Shown here piece after piece: positions 16,485 to 25,272 of a stretch of DNA of 64,000 nt (positions are counted from its first letter, which is position 1; every line of letters starts with the position of its first letter). Made by a program: the position numbers and the translations under genes. The stretch spans positions 326,821-390,820 of the forward strand of contig CAVSWP010000003.1 in NCBI GenBank assembly GCA_963731665.1. Reading direction: 5' to 3'. The notes below the pieces were generated by a model. It was given only the letters and a program-made list of their open reading frames with translations, did not search any database and was not told where the DNA came from. The DNA is from Chersky-840 sp035604715 (GTDB lineage Bacteria > Actinomycetota > Acidimicrobiia > Acidimicrobiales > UBA8190).

Positions 16485-17999
16485 ATGCTCGCCTCCATTG
16501 CGTCCGCCACACTTCACGGGGTCGACGGCCGTCCGGTCGCCGTGGAGGTCCACGTCTCGGCGGGACTCCCCGGTTTCACCGTCGTCGGACTTCCTGACGC
16601 CGCCGTGCGCGAGTCGCGCGATCGCGTGCGGGCGGCGCTGCTTTCGAGCCACCTGTCATGGCCGTCTCGACGGGTGACGGTCAATTTGGCCCCGTCCGGG
16701 GTGCGCAAGACAGGAGCCGGCCTCGACCTCCCCATCGCCATCGGGCTGCTCGTGGCGGCCGAGGTGTTGCCGTCGCAGTGCGTGGCGGGCACCGGCTTCG
16801 TCGGCGAGCTCGGCCTCGACGGGTCGGTGCGTCCTGTCCCGGGGGTTGCCTCGTTGGTGGCCGCCATCGGAGCCGAGCAGATCGTGGTACCGGCGGAGGC
16901 GTCGGCCGAGGCGGCGTTGGTGGCGGGTGACCGGGTGCGGCCGGCGTCCACCGTGGCCGACCTCGTCGCCGCGTTGCAGGGCCACACCCCATGGCCCGCC
17001 GTCTCGCGCCTGGTGGGGCCGTCGTCGGCCGGCGTTCGCGAGCCGGACCTGCTCGACGTCCGCGGCCAGCTGGTGGCGCGCCGGGCCTTGGAGATCGCCG
17101 CGGCCGGCGGCCATCACATTTTGTTGGTGGGGGCTCCGGGGTCGGGCAAGACCATGCTCGGCTCCCGGCTTCCCGGGATCCTTCCCGATCTCACCCGCAC
17201 CGAGGCACTCGAGGTGCTGCGTATCCACTCCGCCGCCGGCCACCGCGCCGGCACCACGTTCACCTCGCGGCCGCCGTTCCGGGCGCCGCATCACGGAGCC
17301 ACCGAAGTGGCCGTCGTGGGGGGCGGGAGCTCGGGGCTGCGCCCGGGCGAGATCTCCCTCGCCCACGCCGGGGTCCTGTTCCTCGACGAGCTGGGTGAGT
17401 TTCCGGCAACCGTCCTCGACGCCCTGCGCCAACCTCTCGAGGAGCACGTCATCCGGGTCCGGCGGGCACGGGGGGCGACGGACTTCCCGGCCCGTTTCCT
17501 GCTGGTGGGGGCGATGAACCCGTGTCCGTGTGGGGAGGGAGGGCTTCCTGGCGCATGCCGATGCACCGACGCGGCGCGCCGGCGTTACCTGCGCCGTCTC
17601 TCGGCGCCCTTGCTCGACCGCTTCGATCTCGCCATCGCGTTGGGTCGCCCCGACGTGGAGGATCTCCTCGGTGGGCCGTCCGGCGAAGCGTCGGCGGTGG
17701 TGGCGACCCGGGTTCGTCGGGTGAGGGAGCTGGCGAGGCACAGGGGAGTGCGATGCAACGCCGAGCTGGCGGTCGAGGCCCTCGACCACGCATCGATCCT
17801 CTCCGCGGATGCCGCCGCGCTGCTCGAGCGCAGGCTCCGGTCTGGTGGCCTCTCGGCCCGGGGGATGCACCGGGTGCGCCGAGTGGCACAGACCATCGCC
17901 GATCTCGATGGATCACCGGGCGTGGACGAGCGGCAGGTGGCCGAGGCGTTGCAATTGCGCGCCGCCCGCTCCGCCCTGGTCTCGGGGGAAGGCCGGTGA
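16485..17999 (+). CDS. comM: YifB/ComM family Mg-chelatase-like AAA+ ATPase
   Basis: 504 residues. N-terminal Lon-protease-like domain (MLASIASATLHGVDGRPVAV, VVGLPDAAVRESRDRVRAAL), then AAA+ core with Walker A VGAPGSGKTMLG, Walker B GVLFLDELGEF and the MNPCPCGEGG element, then C-terminal helical domain (LSARGMHRVRRVAQTIADL). ComM is a hexameric helicase that extends integration of DNA during natural transformation in Gram-negatives; the actinobacterial role is inferred. ATG 16485 has AAAGGGGAG upstream. It overlaps dprA by GTGA. Confidence 0.93.
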   Translation: MLASIASATLHGVDGRPVAVEVHVSAGLPGFTVVGLPDAAVRESRDRVRAALLSSHLSWPSRRVTVNLAPSGVRKTGAGLDLPIAIGLLVAAEVLPSQCVAGTGFVGELGLDGSVRPVPGVASLVAAIGAEQIVVPAEASAEAALVAGDRVRPASTVADLVAALQGHTPWPAVSRLVGPSSAGVREPDLLDVRGQLVARRALEIAAAGGHHILLVGAPGSGKTMLGSRLPGILPDLTRTEALEVLRIHSAAGHRAGTTFTSRPPFRAPHHGATEVAVVGGGSSGLRPGEISLAHAGVLFLDELGEFPATVLDALRQPLEEHVIRVRRARGATDFPARFLLVGAMNPCPCGEGGLPGACRCTDAARRRYLRRLSAPLLDRFDLAIALGRPDVEDLLGGPSGEASAVVATRVRRVRELARHRGVRCNAELAVEALDHASILSADAAALLERRLRSGGLSARGMHRVRRVAQTIADLDGSPGVDERQVAEALQLRAARSALVSGEGR

Positions 18000-19135
18000 C
18001 CCCGCCACCGACACTCGACGACGAGCAGCGCCACGCCGCCGCGCTCGCCGCGTTGGGAGCAGCCCCGGGGGTGCTGCGGCGCCTGCTCGACGGGTACGGT
18101 CCCGTCGAAGCTTGGCAGGCGGTCGCCCGGGGTCGCCATGGCGCCGATCCGGGCGGTCGCTACCGCCGCAGGGCCGTCCCCGAGACCCTCGAACGGGTCG
18201 CCGCCGCCTGCGAGCGCGCCGGGGTGTCGGTGGCGGTCCTCGGAGGTCGCGGTTATCCGCCTGTGCTGGCCAGCGATCGCCAGGCGCCCGCCGTGCTGTT
18301 CTCGATCGGGGACGTCACCGCCCACGAGGGCAAGCCCCGGGTGGCGGTGGTGGGGACCCGTTCGGCGACCCCCTACGGCGTGGGCATCGCCGCCCAGCTC
18401 GGCCGCGACCTGGCCCGGACCGGCGTGGTCGTGGTCTCGGGACTTGCCCCTGGCGTCGACGCCGCCGCCCACGGCGGCGCCCTCGGGATCGACAGCGGTG
18501 CGCCCGTGGTCGGCGTGCTTGGGACCTCCCTCGACGCCACCGCCAACCGTTCGCTGACGGCACTGCGCCAGGCCGCCAGCGCCCGCGGGGCGGTGTTGTC
18601 GGAGATCGCGCCCGGTGCCCACAGCGCTCGCTGGTGGTTCTCGGTGCGCAACCGGGTCATGGCCGCGCTGGCCCACGTCGTGGTGGTGGTGGAGTGCCAC
18701 CACCGGGGTGGGTCGCTGGACACCGTCAGTGAGGCCCTGGCGCGCGGGGTCACGGTGTGCGCCGTGCCGGGATCGGTGCGCAGCCCGGCCTCGGCGGGCA
18801 CCAATCGGCTCTTGGTCGACGGGGCCGTGCCGGTGCGCGACGCCCAGGACGTCCTGACGGCCGTCGAGCTCGCCATCGCCGCCCGACCCGAGATCGCGGC
18901 GCCGGGCCGCCTTCCGGGCGCTGACCGACCGGTGGCACCGGGTCGGGGGGCTCGTCCCCTCGGGCCGGCCCCGAGCCGGGTACGGCGGGCCCTGGACCAG
19001 GACCCCGCCACCCTCGAGGTCGTCGTCCGGCGCAGCGGGCTCTCCCTGGGAGAGGTCTCGCTCGCCCTGGAGCAACTGGCCGAAGCCGGTCTGGCCGTCG
19101 GCGAGCAGGGCTGGTGGTCCCGACCTCGGGGCTGA
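17996..19135 (+). CDS. dprA: DNA-processing protein DprA
   Basis: 379 residues. The Rossmann core carries VAVVGTRSATPYGVG, VVVSGLAPGVDAAAHGGAL, VGVLGTSLDATAN and SEIAPGAHSARWWFSVRNR, followed by the C-terminal winged helix near ALDQDPATLEVVVRRSGL. DprA loads RecA on incoming single-stranded DNA. GTG 17996 overlaps the comM stop as GTGA, so the two are translationally coupled. An N-terminal SAM-like segment (ALAALGAAPGVLRRLLDGYG) is present. The comM-dprA pair normally follows yraN; here it has been moved about 7.6 kb away. Confidence 0.93.
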   Translation: MTPPPTLDDEQRHAAALAALGAAPGVLRRLLDGYGPVEAWQAVARGRHGADPGGRYRRRAVPETLERVAAACERAGVSVAVLGGRGYPPVLASDRQAPAVLFSIGDVTAHEGKPRVAVVGTRSATPYGVGIAAQLGRDLARTGVVVVSGLAPGVDAAAHGGALGIDSGAPVVGVLGTSLDATANRSLTALRQAASARGAVLSEIAPGAHSARWWFSVRNRVMAALAHVVVVVECHHRGGSLDTVSEALARGVTVCAVPGSVRSPASAGTNRLLVDGAVPVRDAQDVLTAVELAIAARPEIAAPGRLPGADRPVAPGRGARPLGPAPSRVRRALDQDPATLEVVVRRSGLSLGEVSLALEQLAEAGLAVGEQGWWSRPRG

Positions 19136-19232
19136 GCGGCTTCCGGGGTGGGCCCGAGACCTCAAGGAGTCGGCCGGGCCCGTCGATACGAAAAGGCGCG
19201 AACTGGCTGCTCATAGCTCTGGGGGGTGAGGG

Positions 19233-21557
19233 ATGGTGGCTGGCGAATCGGCCGGGCTCGAGACGAGCGACACCTTCTGGAACGGCGCGTCGCTCCAGGT
19301 CGTCCCGCCTGCCCGCCGCCGGTTGAACCCCTACATACTCGGCTACGCCATGGGCCCGGCCGCCTTGGTGGCCCTGTTGTTCCTGCGGCACTTCGGCGTG
19401 GTGGCCAAGGAGCCCGTCTGGCTGTGGTTTGTCGTCTTCGCCGCCATCCCCCTGACGAGCGCATCGTTCGAGATCCTCTACCGTCGCAAGCAGACGATCG
19501 TCCGGCTCCATGCCCGGGTGGCGTGCCACGCGGCCGCCGTCACCACCGTCATCTACCTCAGTGGCTGGGGGCCCGTGCTCACCGGGGCCTTCGCCTTCGT
19601 GGCCCTCGAGAACGTGTCCCACGACGGATCGCGCAGCTGGCGCCGCACCGCGCTGTGGAGCCTGCTCGGCATCGTCGTGGGCCAGGTGGCCATCTGGCAA
19701 CGGTGGGCGCCGTCGTTCCTGTCCGTCGGCAAGAGCGAGACCCTCGGGGTCATGGGGGCCTTCGTGCTCGTCTTCGTGATCCGCATGGCCGGCGCCACCA
19801 TCGAGCAGAAGGAGGAGGCCGAGACGTCGATGCGCGCCAGCGAGGAGCGTTTCCGCTCGCTCGTCCAGAACTCCACCGACACCATCTTCGTCATGGGGGC
19901 CGAGGCCAAGATCATGTACGCCAGCCCGGCCACGATGTCGCTGCTGGGCCGCACCCCCGAGGAGGTGCTCGGCATGCGGGCCACCGACCTCGTGCATCCC
20001 GAGGACCGCACCCGCATCGAGGTGCAGCTGGCCGAGCTCCTGCAGACGGTGATCGTCACCGCACCCATTCAGTTCCGCATGGAGCACGCCGACGGCACCT
20101 ACCGCTACGCCGAGGGCGTGGTCAGCAACCTGCGCGACAACCCCTCGGTGGCCGGCTACGTCGCCAACCTGCGCGACATCACCGAGCGCCAGGAGGCCGA
20201 GAACCGCCTGGCGCACGCCGCGCTCCACGACCCGTTGACCGGGCTGCCCAACCGCACCTTGATCCTGGACCGGGCCGACCAGATGTTGGTGCGCTCCCGG
20301 CGCGAGTACCGCCCGGTGGCGGCCATGTTCGTCGACCTCGACAACTTCAAGGACATCAACGACTCACTGGGCCACGACGCCGGTGACAAGGTGCTCCAAG
20401 CGGTGGCGCACCGCTTCGTCGGCATCCTGCGGGCCAGCGACACCGTGGGAAGGCTGGGGGGTGACGAGTTCGTCGTCCTCGCCGAAGGGGCGTCGTTGGG
20501 GGCCGGGCCGGAGATGGTGGCCGAACGACTGCACGACACCTTGCGCGAGCCGTTCCAGATCGAGGGCTATGACTCGATCCCCCTGACGGTGACGGCCAGC
20601 ATCGGGATCGCCGGTGGCCAGCGCAACTCGGCCTCCGAGCTGTTGCGTGACGCCGACATCGCCCTGTACCGGGCCAAGGCGTTGGGCAAGAACCGCTCGG
20701 CGTTGTTCCAGCCCGAGATGCAGACCGCCGTGCTCGACCGCATCGAGCTCGACGCCGACCTGCGCGGCGCCCTGGCCGAGGACCAGTTCTTCCTCCTCTA
20801 CCAACCGGTCCTCGACCTCGCCCACGTGGACGTCTCGGGAGTCGAAGCCCTCCTGCGCTGGCGGCACCCGAGCCGCGGCGTGGTCCCCCCCGATCACTTC
20901 ATCCCCATGCTCGAGGACTCGGGGCTCATCGTCGACGTGGGGCGCTGGGTCCTCATGGAAGCCTGCCGCCAAGCCGCCCAGTGGCACCGGCGCGGCCACC
21001 GGCTGTCGATGTCGGTCAACGTGTCGATGCGCCAGCTCGAGGTGCACGCCTTCGTGGACCACGTCAAAGAGGCGCTCGAGGCCAACGCACTCGACCCGAC
21101 CACCCTGGTCGTCGAGATCACCGAGAGCACCTTGATGCGTGATGCCGACGCCACCATCCGCCGGTTGCGCGAGATCAAGGACCTCGGCGTCCACGTCGCC
21201 ATCGACGACTTCGGCACCGGTTACTCGTCGCTCGCTTATCTTCGCCAGTTCCCCGTGGACGCCCTGAAGATCGACCGCTCGTTCATCGCGGCCATGGCCG
21301 ACTCCCCGGAGTCCGGCGCCCTCATCCACACCCTGGTCGAGCTGGGGCGGACCCTCGGGCTCGAGACCCTGGCCGAGGGGATCGAGGACAACGACCAGCT
21401 CCACAAGCTCCAAGAGGAGCAGTGCGACCGGGGCCAGGGCTTCTTGTTCTCCAAGCCCCTCGAGCCCGAGGCCATCGAGGCCTTCCTCCTCGAGGCGTCC
21501 GAGACGAGCCGGGCCGCCGCCGCCGTGGCCGCCACCGGCGCGCTGTCCAACCCCTGA
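19233..21557 (+). CDS. Membrane PAS-GGDEF-EAL cyclic-di-GMP enzyme
   Basis: 774 residues: five or six transmembrane helices (about 30-200), a PAS domain (about 205-320, ERFRSLVQNSTDTIFVMG), a GGDEF domain with intact RLGGDEFVVL (about 406-415) and an EAL domain with VEALLRW (about 536), EITES, DDFGTGYSSLAYL and LKIDRSF. Both catalytic sites look complete, so it could make and degrade c-di-GMP; which activity dominates cannot be told. ATG 19233 follows GGGGGGTGAGGG. It is the only c-di-GMP protein in the window and is transcribed alone. Confidence 0.93.
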   Translation: MVAGESAGLETSDTFWNGASLQVVPPARRRLNPYILGYAMGPAALVALLFLRHFGVVAKEPVWLWFVVFAAIPLTSASFEILYRRKQTIVRLHARVACHAAAVTTVIYLSGWGPVLTGAFAFVALENVSHDGSRSWRRTALWSLLGIVVGQVAIWQRWAPSFLSVGKSETLGVMGAFVLVFVIRMAGATIEQKEEAETSMRASEERFRSLVQNSTDTIFVMGAEAKIMYASPATMSLLGRTPEEVLGMRATDLVHPEDRTRIEVQLAELLQTVIVTAPIQFRMEHADGTYRYAEGVVSNLRDNPSVAGYVANLRDITERQEAENRLAHAALHDPLTGLPNRTLILDRADQMLVRSRREYRPVAAMFVDLDNFKDINDSLGHDAGDKVLQAVAHRFVGILRASDTVGRLGGDEFVVLAEGASLGAGPEMVAERLHDTLREPFQIEGYDSIPLTVTASIGIAGGQRNSASELLRDADIALYRAKALGKNRSALFQPEMQTAVLDRIELDADLRGALAEDQFFLLYQPVLDLAHVDVSGVEALLRWRHPSRGVVPPDHFIPMLEDSGLIVDVGRWVLMEACRQAAQWHRRGHRLSMSVNVSMRQLEVHAFVDHVKEALEANALDPTTLVVEITESTLMRDADATIRRLREIKDLGVHVAIDDFGTGYSSLAYLRQFPVDALKIDRSFIAAMADSPESGALIHTLVELGRTLGLETLAEGIEDNDQLHKLQEEQCDRGQGFLFSKPLEPEAIEAFLLEASETSRAAAAVAATGALSNP

Positions 21558-21576
21558 GGCCCGGAGTCCTTTTCCC

Positions 21577-22317
21577 TCAGAGCTCCCCCAAGGCGAAGCG
21601 GGTGCCCTGATCGTCGACGCACGACGACGTCACCCCGTAGGGCTGGCGCTCAGGCTCGGTGGCGGTGCCCCCCGAGACCCGGACCCGCTCGACGGCGGAC
21701 GCGACGTCGTCGACGAGGTACATCGGCACCGTCGTGGACCTGTCATGGCCACCGTGGACGCCACACCCGGGGCGGACGTCGTCGACCTGCCAGCCGTCTT
21801 CGACCCGACCAGGGATGAAGCGCCACCCGAGCACGTCGCCGTAGAAGGCGCGCGTCCGCCCGGCATCGCCCACCTCGAGCGTGATGTAGGCCACATCACC
21901 TTGGCACGTCCCGTGCGGGGCCAGGCGCGGTCCGGGCCCCCCCGAGAGGGGACGGAACACGGCGAAGGCGGTGCCCTGGTCGTCGACGCACTCGGCCACC
22001 CGACCGAAGGGCGCCCCGGTGGGTTCCTCGGTCTCGCCTCCGGCGGCGCGCACCCGGGTCACGGCCCGCTCGATATCGTCGACGAGGTAACAGAGAAACA
22101 GTGTGGGGCGTTCCTGCGCACCCCACAGCCCGTGATGGGGGGAGGTCCCGGCCACCTGGCGGCCCTGGGCGCCGCTGCCGGGGGAGAAGGACCACCCGAG
22201 CACCGCCCCGAAGAAGGCCTGGGCGCGAGCCACGTCCGGGACCCACAGCGACACGTACCCGATGTCTCCGGGCTTCATCTCCTGCGGGCCTCCCGGCCCG
22301 ACCGGTTCTGTGCTCAT
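21577..22317 (-). CDS. Two-domain VOC family protein
   Basis: 246 residues forming two VOC domains (first from DIGYVSLWVPDVARAQAFFG, second from DVAYITLEVGDAGRTRAFYG), each ending in a GTAFAVF or GTRFALG strand. Unlike the VOC protein at 12.3 kb it is not near a sigma gene. Substrate unknown. ATG 22317 gives MSTEPVG. It is divergent from the NYN protein, the two starts being 53 bases apart. Confidence 0.85.
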   Translation of the reverse strand: MSTEPVGPGGPQEMKPGDIGYVSLWVPDVARAQAFFGAVLGWSFSPGSGAQGRQVAGTSPHHGLWGAQERPTLFLCYLVDDIERAVTRVRAAGGETEEPTGAPFGRVAECVDDQGTAFAVFRPLSGGPGPRLAPHGTCQGDVAYITLEVGDAGRTRAFYGDVLGWRFIPGRVEDGWQVDDVRPGCGVHGGHDRSTTVPMYLVDDVASAVERVRVSGGTATEPERQPYGVTSSCVDDQGTRFALGEL

Positions 22318-22370
22318 ACCCCGTATTGTCGCCCGGGAGCCCGCTCTGCGACGAGGAGTGGAGGTTTTTC

Positions 22371-22781
22371 GTGGTGCACTGGGTGGTCGACGGCATGAAC
22401 CTCATCGGCTCTCGCCCCGACGGATGGTGGCGCGACCGGGCCGGCGCCCGGCGCCGGCTGGTCGGCGCGCTGGCGGAGTTGGCCGGGTCCGATGCCGAGG
22501 TCACCGTGGTCTTCGACGGGTGTCCCAGCGACGACGAGATCGAAGCGGCCGCCGGCCTGGGCGTGACGGCGCGCTTTGCCCCGGGAGGGCCCAACGCCGC
22601 TGACCGCGCCATCGTGGACCTGGTGGGCGCCGTGGGGAACCCCGAGGCGGTCACCGTGGTGACCTCCGACGCCGCCCTGGTGGACGCGGTGCGACGCGCC
22701 GGGGTGGCCGTGGAAGGAGTCAGCGCCTTCCGGCGGCGCCTTCCCGATCCTCCCCCTCCCCGCGAACCGGGCCCTCGGTGA
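22371..22781 (+). CDS. NYN domain (YacP-like) putative RNA nuclease
   Basis: 136 residues of the PIN-like NYN fold related to YacP/Rae1 (PF05991). The acidic-site pattern is visible: VVDGMNLIGSRPDGWW, TVVFDGCPSDDEI and VTVVTSDAALVDAVRR. In Firmicutes YacP/Rae1 is a ribosome-associated endonuclease; here the role is inferred. GTG 22371 (or 22374) lies six (or nine) bases after GGAGG. The gene ends exactly where the convergent ald gene ends (stop codons adjacent). The C-terminus is Pro-rich. Confidence 0.85.
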   Translation: MVHWVVDGMNLIGSRPDGWWRDRAGARRRLVGALAELAGSDAEVTVVFDGCPSDDEIEAAAGLGVTARFAPGGPNAADRAIVDLVGAVGNPEAVTVVTSDAALVDAVRRAGVAVEGVSAFRRRLPDPPPPREPGPR

Positions 22782-23897
22782 TCAGTCCGGGGCCAAGGCA
22801 TCGAGCGGGCGCAGCGCGCTTCGCCCCAGGGCGTCGGCCACTGCCTCGTTGGTGAGCTCGCCCGACGCGCACAACACCCCGCCGGCGAGGGCCGCGTCGC
22901 ATTCCACCGCGGCGCGCACGCCGAGATCGGCGATCTCCAGCGCATAGGGGAAGGTGGCGTTGGTGAGGGCGTAGGTCGAGGTGTGGGGGACGGCGGCCGG
23001 AATGTTCCCCACGCCGTAGTGCAGCACCCCGTGGCGCTCGACCACCGGGTGCTCGTGGGTGGTCTCCATCGTCGTCTCGATGCACCCACCCTGGTCGACG
23101 GCGACGTCGACGATCACCGACCCCGGCGCCATGCCCCGCACCATGTCCTCGGTGGCCACCACCGGGGCCCGCCCTCCGGGCACGAGCACCGCCCCGATCA
23201 CGAGATCGGCGTCGCGCATGGAGCGCTCCACCACGGCGTGGCTCGACGCCAGGGTCATGATGCGGCCCCGATGGATCTGGTCGACCACCCGCAGGCGGTC
23301 GAGGTCTCGGTCGATGAGGATGACCTCGGCCTCCATCCCCTGGGCGATCCAGGCGGCGTTGGTCCCCACCGTCCCCGCCCCGATCACCACCACCCGGCCC
23401 GGCCGCACGCCCGGCGCCCCGCCCAGCAACACCCCTCGCCCGCCGTTGCCGCGTTCGAGGAAGTGGGCGCCGATCTGGGGGGCGAGGCGCCCCGCCACCT
23501 CGCTCATGGGCGCCAGCAGCGGCAGCATCCCCGACGCGCTGCGCACCGTCTCGTAGCCCAGGGCCGTCGTGCCCCGGGCCAGGAGCACCTCGGCCAGCCC
23601 GGGGTAGGCGGCCAGGTGGAGGAAGGTGAACAGCACCTGGTCCCGGCGCAGCAGGTCGTACTCGTCGCGCTGGGGCTCTTTCACCTTGAGCACCAGATCG
23701 GCGCCCCAGGCCTCGGTGCCGCTCACCAGGTCGGCGCCCGCGGCGGCGAAGTCGTTGTCGCCGATGGCCGAGCCGGCTCCCGCCCCCACCTCGACCAGGA
23801 CCCGGTGCCCGTGGGTAACTAGCTCGCGCGCCCCGTCGGGGGTGAGCGCCACGCGGTTCTCCCCGGGCTTGCGCTCCTTGGGGACCCCGACGATCAC
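22782..23897 (-). CDS. ald: Alanine dehydrogenase
   Basis: NAD-dependent interconversion of alanine with pyruvate and ammonia. 371 residues, exactly the usual length, starting VIVGVPKERKPGENRVALTP. Also seen: LVLKVKEPQRDEYDLL, LFTFLHLAAYPG (catalytic His region), the NAD motif VIGAGTVGTNAAWIAQGM, and VDVAVDQGGCIETT. A GTG at 23933 would add 12 residues. GTG 23897 is preferred because it gives the family N-terminus and has TAGCGT seven bases upstream. Divergent from the LLM oxidoreductase. Confidence 0.95.
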   Translation of the reverse strand: MIVGVPKERKPGENRVALTPDGARELVTHGHRVLVEVGAGAGSAIGDNDFAAAGADLVSGTEAWGADLVLKVKEPQRDEYDLLRRDQVLFTFLHLAAYPGLAEVLLARGTTALGYETVRSASGMLPLLAPMSEVAGRLAPQIGAHFLERGNGGRGVLLGGAPGVRPGRVVVIGAGTVGTNAAWIAQGMEAEVILIDRDLDRLRVVDQIHRGRIMTLASSHAVVERSMRDADLVIGAVLVPGGRAPVVATEDMVRGMAPGSVIVDVAVDQGGCIETTMETTHEHPVVERHGVLHYGVGNIPAAVPHTSTYALTNATFPYALEIADLGVRAAVECDAALAGGVLCASGELTNEAVADALGRSALRPLDALAPD

Positions 23898-23904
23898 GAA
23901 TTCG

Positions 23905-23910
23905 ACGCTA
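23905..23910 (-). promoter_or_regulatory. TAGCGT -10 hexamer of ald (leaderless)
   Basis: On the minus strand TAGCGT precedes GTG 23897 by seven bases with no Shine-Dalgarno sequence. It supports the 371-residue form of Ald. Confidence 0.5.
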
Positions 23911-23962
23911 CCGTCCCCATCTGTCGATCCCACGTTCTGTCGGGCACCTCACCGACTGTCCC

Positions 23963-23991
23963 TTGACGAGCGAGGCCTCCGTCCCTATCTT
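23963..23991 (+). promoter_or_regulatory. Sigma70-type promoter of the LLM/SDR cluster
   Basis: TTGACG (23963-23968) and TATCTT (23986-23991) are separated by exactly 17 bases, close to the housekeeping consensus. It points at the LLM gene, giving a leader of roughly 65 bases that contains the 24021-24040 palindrome. It is one of the best -35/-10 pairs in the window. Confidence 0.55.
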
Positions 23992-24020
23992 CTGGGGCAG
24001 CCGTTCAGTATTCGGATCTG

Positions 24021-24040
24021 GTGTTCGATATATCGAACAC
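24021..24040. promoter_or_regulatory. Perfect 20-bp palindrome, candidate operator
   Basis: GTGTTCGATATATCGAACAC is its own reverse complement over all 20 bases. It lies about 20-40 bases downstream of the expected transcription start and 22 bases before the chosen start codon. That position suits an operator acting as a roadblock, or an RNA hairpin. The IclR-type regulator at 27.1 kb in the same direction is one candidate binder; a TetR-type protein elsewhere is equally possible. Confidence 0.6.
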
Positions 24041-24062
24041 CACCGGCGACATGGGGGTAGAT

Positions 24063-25199
24063 GTGAAGCTTGACCTGCTCTACGAGATCGACGTCCCGAA
24101 GCCGTGGCCCGGGGAGCACCCCTGGGGCCAGCGCAAGGCCGAGACCGAGGCCTACGCCGAGGCGCTCGAGCAGATCAAGCTGGCCGACACCCTGGGGTTC
24201 CACACCGTGTGGCACGTCGAGCACCACTTCCGCGAGGGCCGCTCGCACTCGCCGGCCCCCGAGGTCATCATCGGGGCGCTGTCACAAGCCACCAAGAACC
24301 TCCGCCTGGGGTTCGGCGTCGTCCTCATGCCGCATCAGTTCTGCCACCCCGTGCGCGTGGCCGAGAAGGTCGCCACCGCCGACGTCCTGTCGGGCGGGCG
24401 CGTGGAGTGGGGGACGGGCCGCTCCACCCCCATGGAGCAGACGGCCTTCCACGTGCCGGTGGAGGAGAGCCGAGCCGAGTGGCAAGAGGCCATCGAGGCC
24501 ACCGTGCAGGCGTGGCGCGAGGAGTACTTCGAGTTCCACGGCAAGTACCTCGACTTCCCCCGGCGCATGGTCACGCCCAAGCCCGTGCAGGTTCCCCACC
24601 CGCCGGCGTGGATGGCGGCCACCTCCGACGGGTCGGCGGCGGTGGCCGGCAAGTTGGGCATGGGGTTGCTGTCGTTCTCGATCATGCAGCCCATCACCAA
24701 GATGGCCGAGCACATCCGCCAGTACCGCGAGGGTGCCAAGAATCCCACCCCGCTCACCGAGGTCACCACCAACAAGGTGGCCGCCTACACCCTGGTGCAC
24801 TGCGCCGACTCCATGGAGCAGGCCGAGGCCAACGGCATCTGGGACTCGGTGTGGTGGTGGTACAAGAACCTGGCCGAGTTCATCTTGGAGTGGGAGGTGC
24901 CGCATCTCTCCGACGAGGAGAAGGAGAAGATGTTCCCCTTGCTCAAGCGGCAGATCGAGGGCAAGTTCGACCCCAAGTGGTTCTCCGAGGCCGACATGAT
25001 CATCGTCGGCGACCCCGAGACCTGCGTCGAGAAGATGGTGAAGTACGCCGAGCTCGGCGTGGACCAGCTCATCTGCTACGTGCAGTTCGGCTACCTCTCG
25101 CACGAGTCGGTCATGCGCACCATCGAGCTGCTCGGCACCAAGGTCATCCCCGAGCTCGAGCGCCGCGACATCCAGGCCTCGGTCACCGTCACCGGCTGA
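24063..25199 (+). CDS. LLM class flavin-dependent oxidoreductase (luciferase-like)
   Basis: 378 residues of the bacterial luciferase-like monooxygenase family: MKLDLLYEIDVPKPW start, ADTLGFHTVWHVEHHF, SPAPEVIIGALSQATKNLRL, LSGGRVEWGTGRS and GVDQLICYVQFG. Members oxidise organic substrates with FMNH2 or F420H2; this shape is common in degradative clusters of actinobacteria. GTG 24063 (GGGGG five bases upstream) gives the family N-terminus. ATG 24051 and GTG 24021 are in frame, but the latter lies inside the palindrome. It heads the 24-29 kb cluster. Confidence 0.88.
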   Translation: MKLDLLYEIDVPKPWPGEHPWGQRKAETEAYAEALEQIKLADTLGFHTVWHVEHHFREGRSHSPAPEVIIGALSQATKNLRLGFGVVLMPHQFCHPVRVAEKVATADVLSGGRVEWGTGRSTPMEQTAFHVPVEESRAEWQEAIEATVQAWREEYFEFHGKYLDFPRRMVTPKPVQVPHPPAWMAATSDGSAAVAGKLGMGLLSFSIMQPITKMAEHIRQYREGAKNPTPLTEVTTNKVAAYTLVHCADSMEQAEANGIWDSVWWWYKNLAEFILEWEVPHLSDEEKEKMFPLLKRQIEGKFDPKWFSEADMIIVGDPETCVEKMVKYAELGVDQLICYVQFGYLSHESVMRTIELLGTKVIPELERRDIQASVTVTG

Positions 25200-25272
25200 C
25201 CCCGAGGCACCCGGCACCCCAGGGAACGGCCCGACACGTGACGAGCGGGGCCGACCGTGCGGCGGAGGACCG

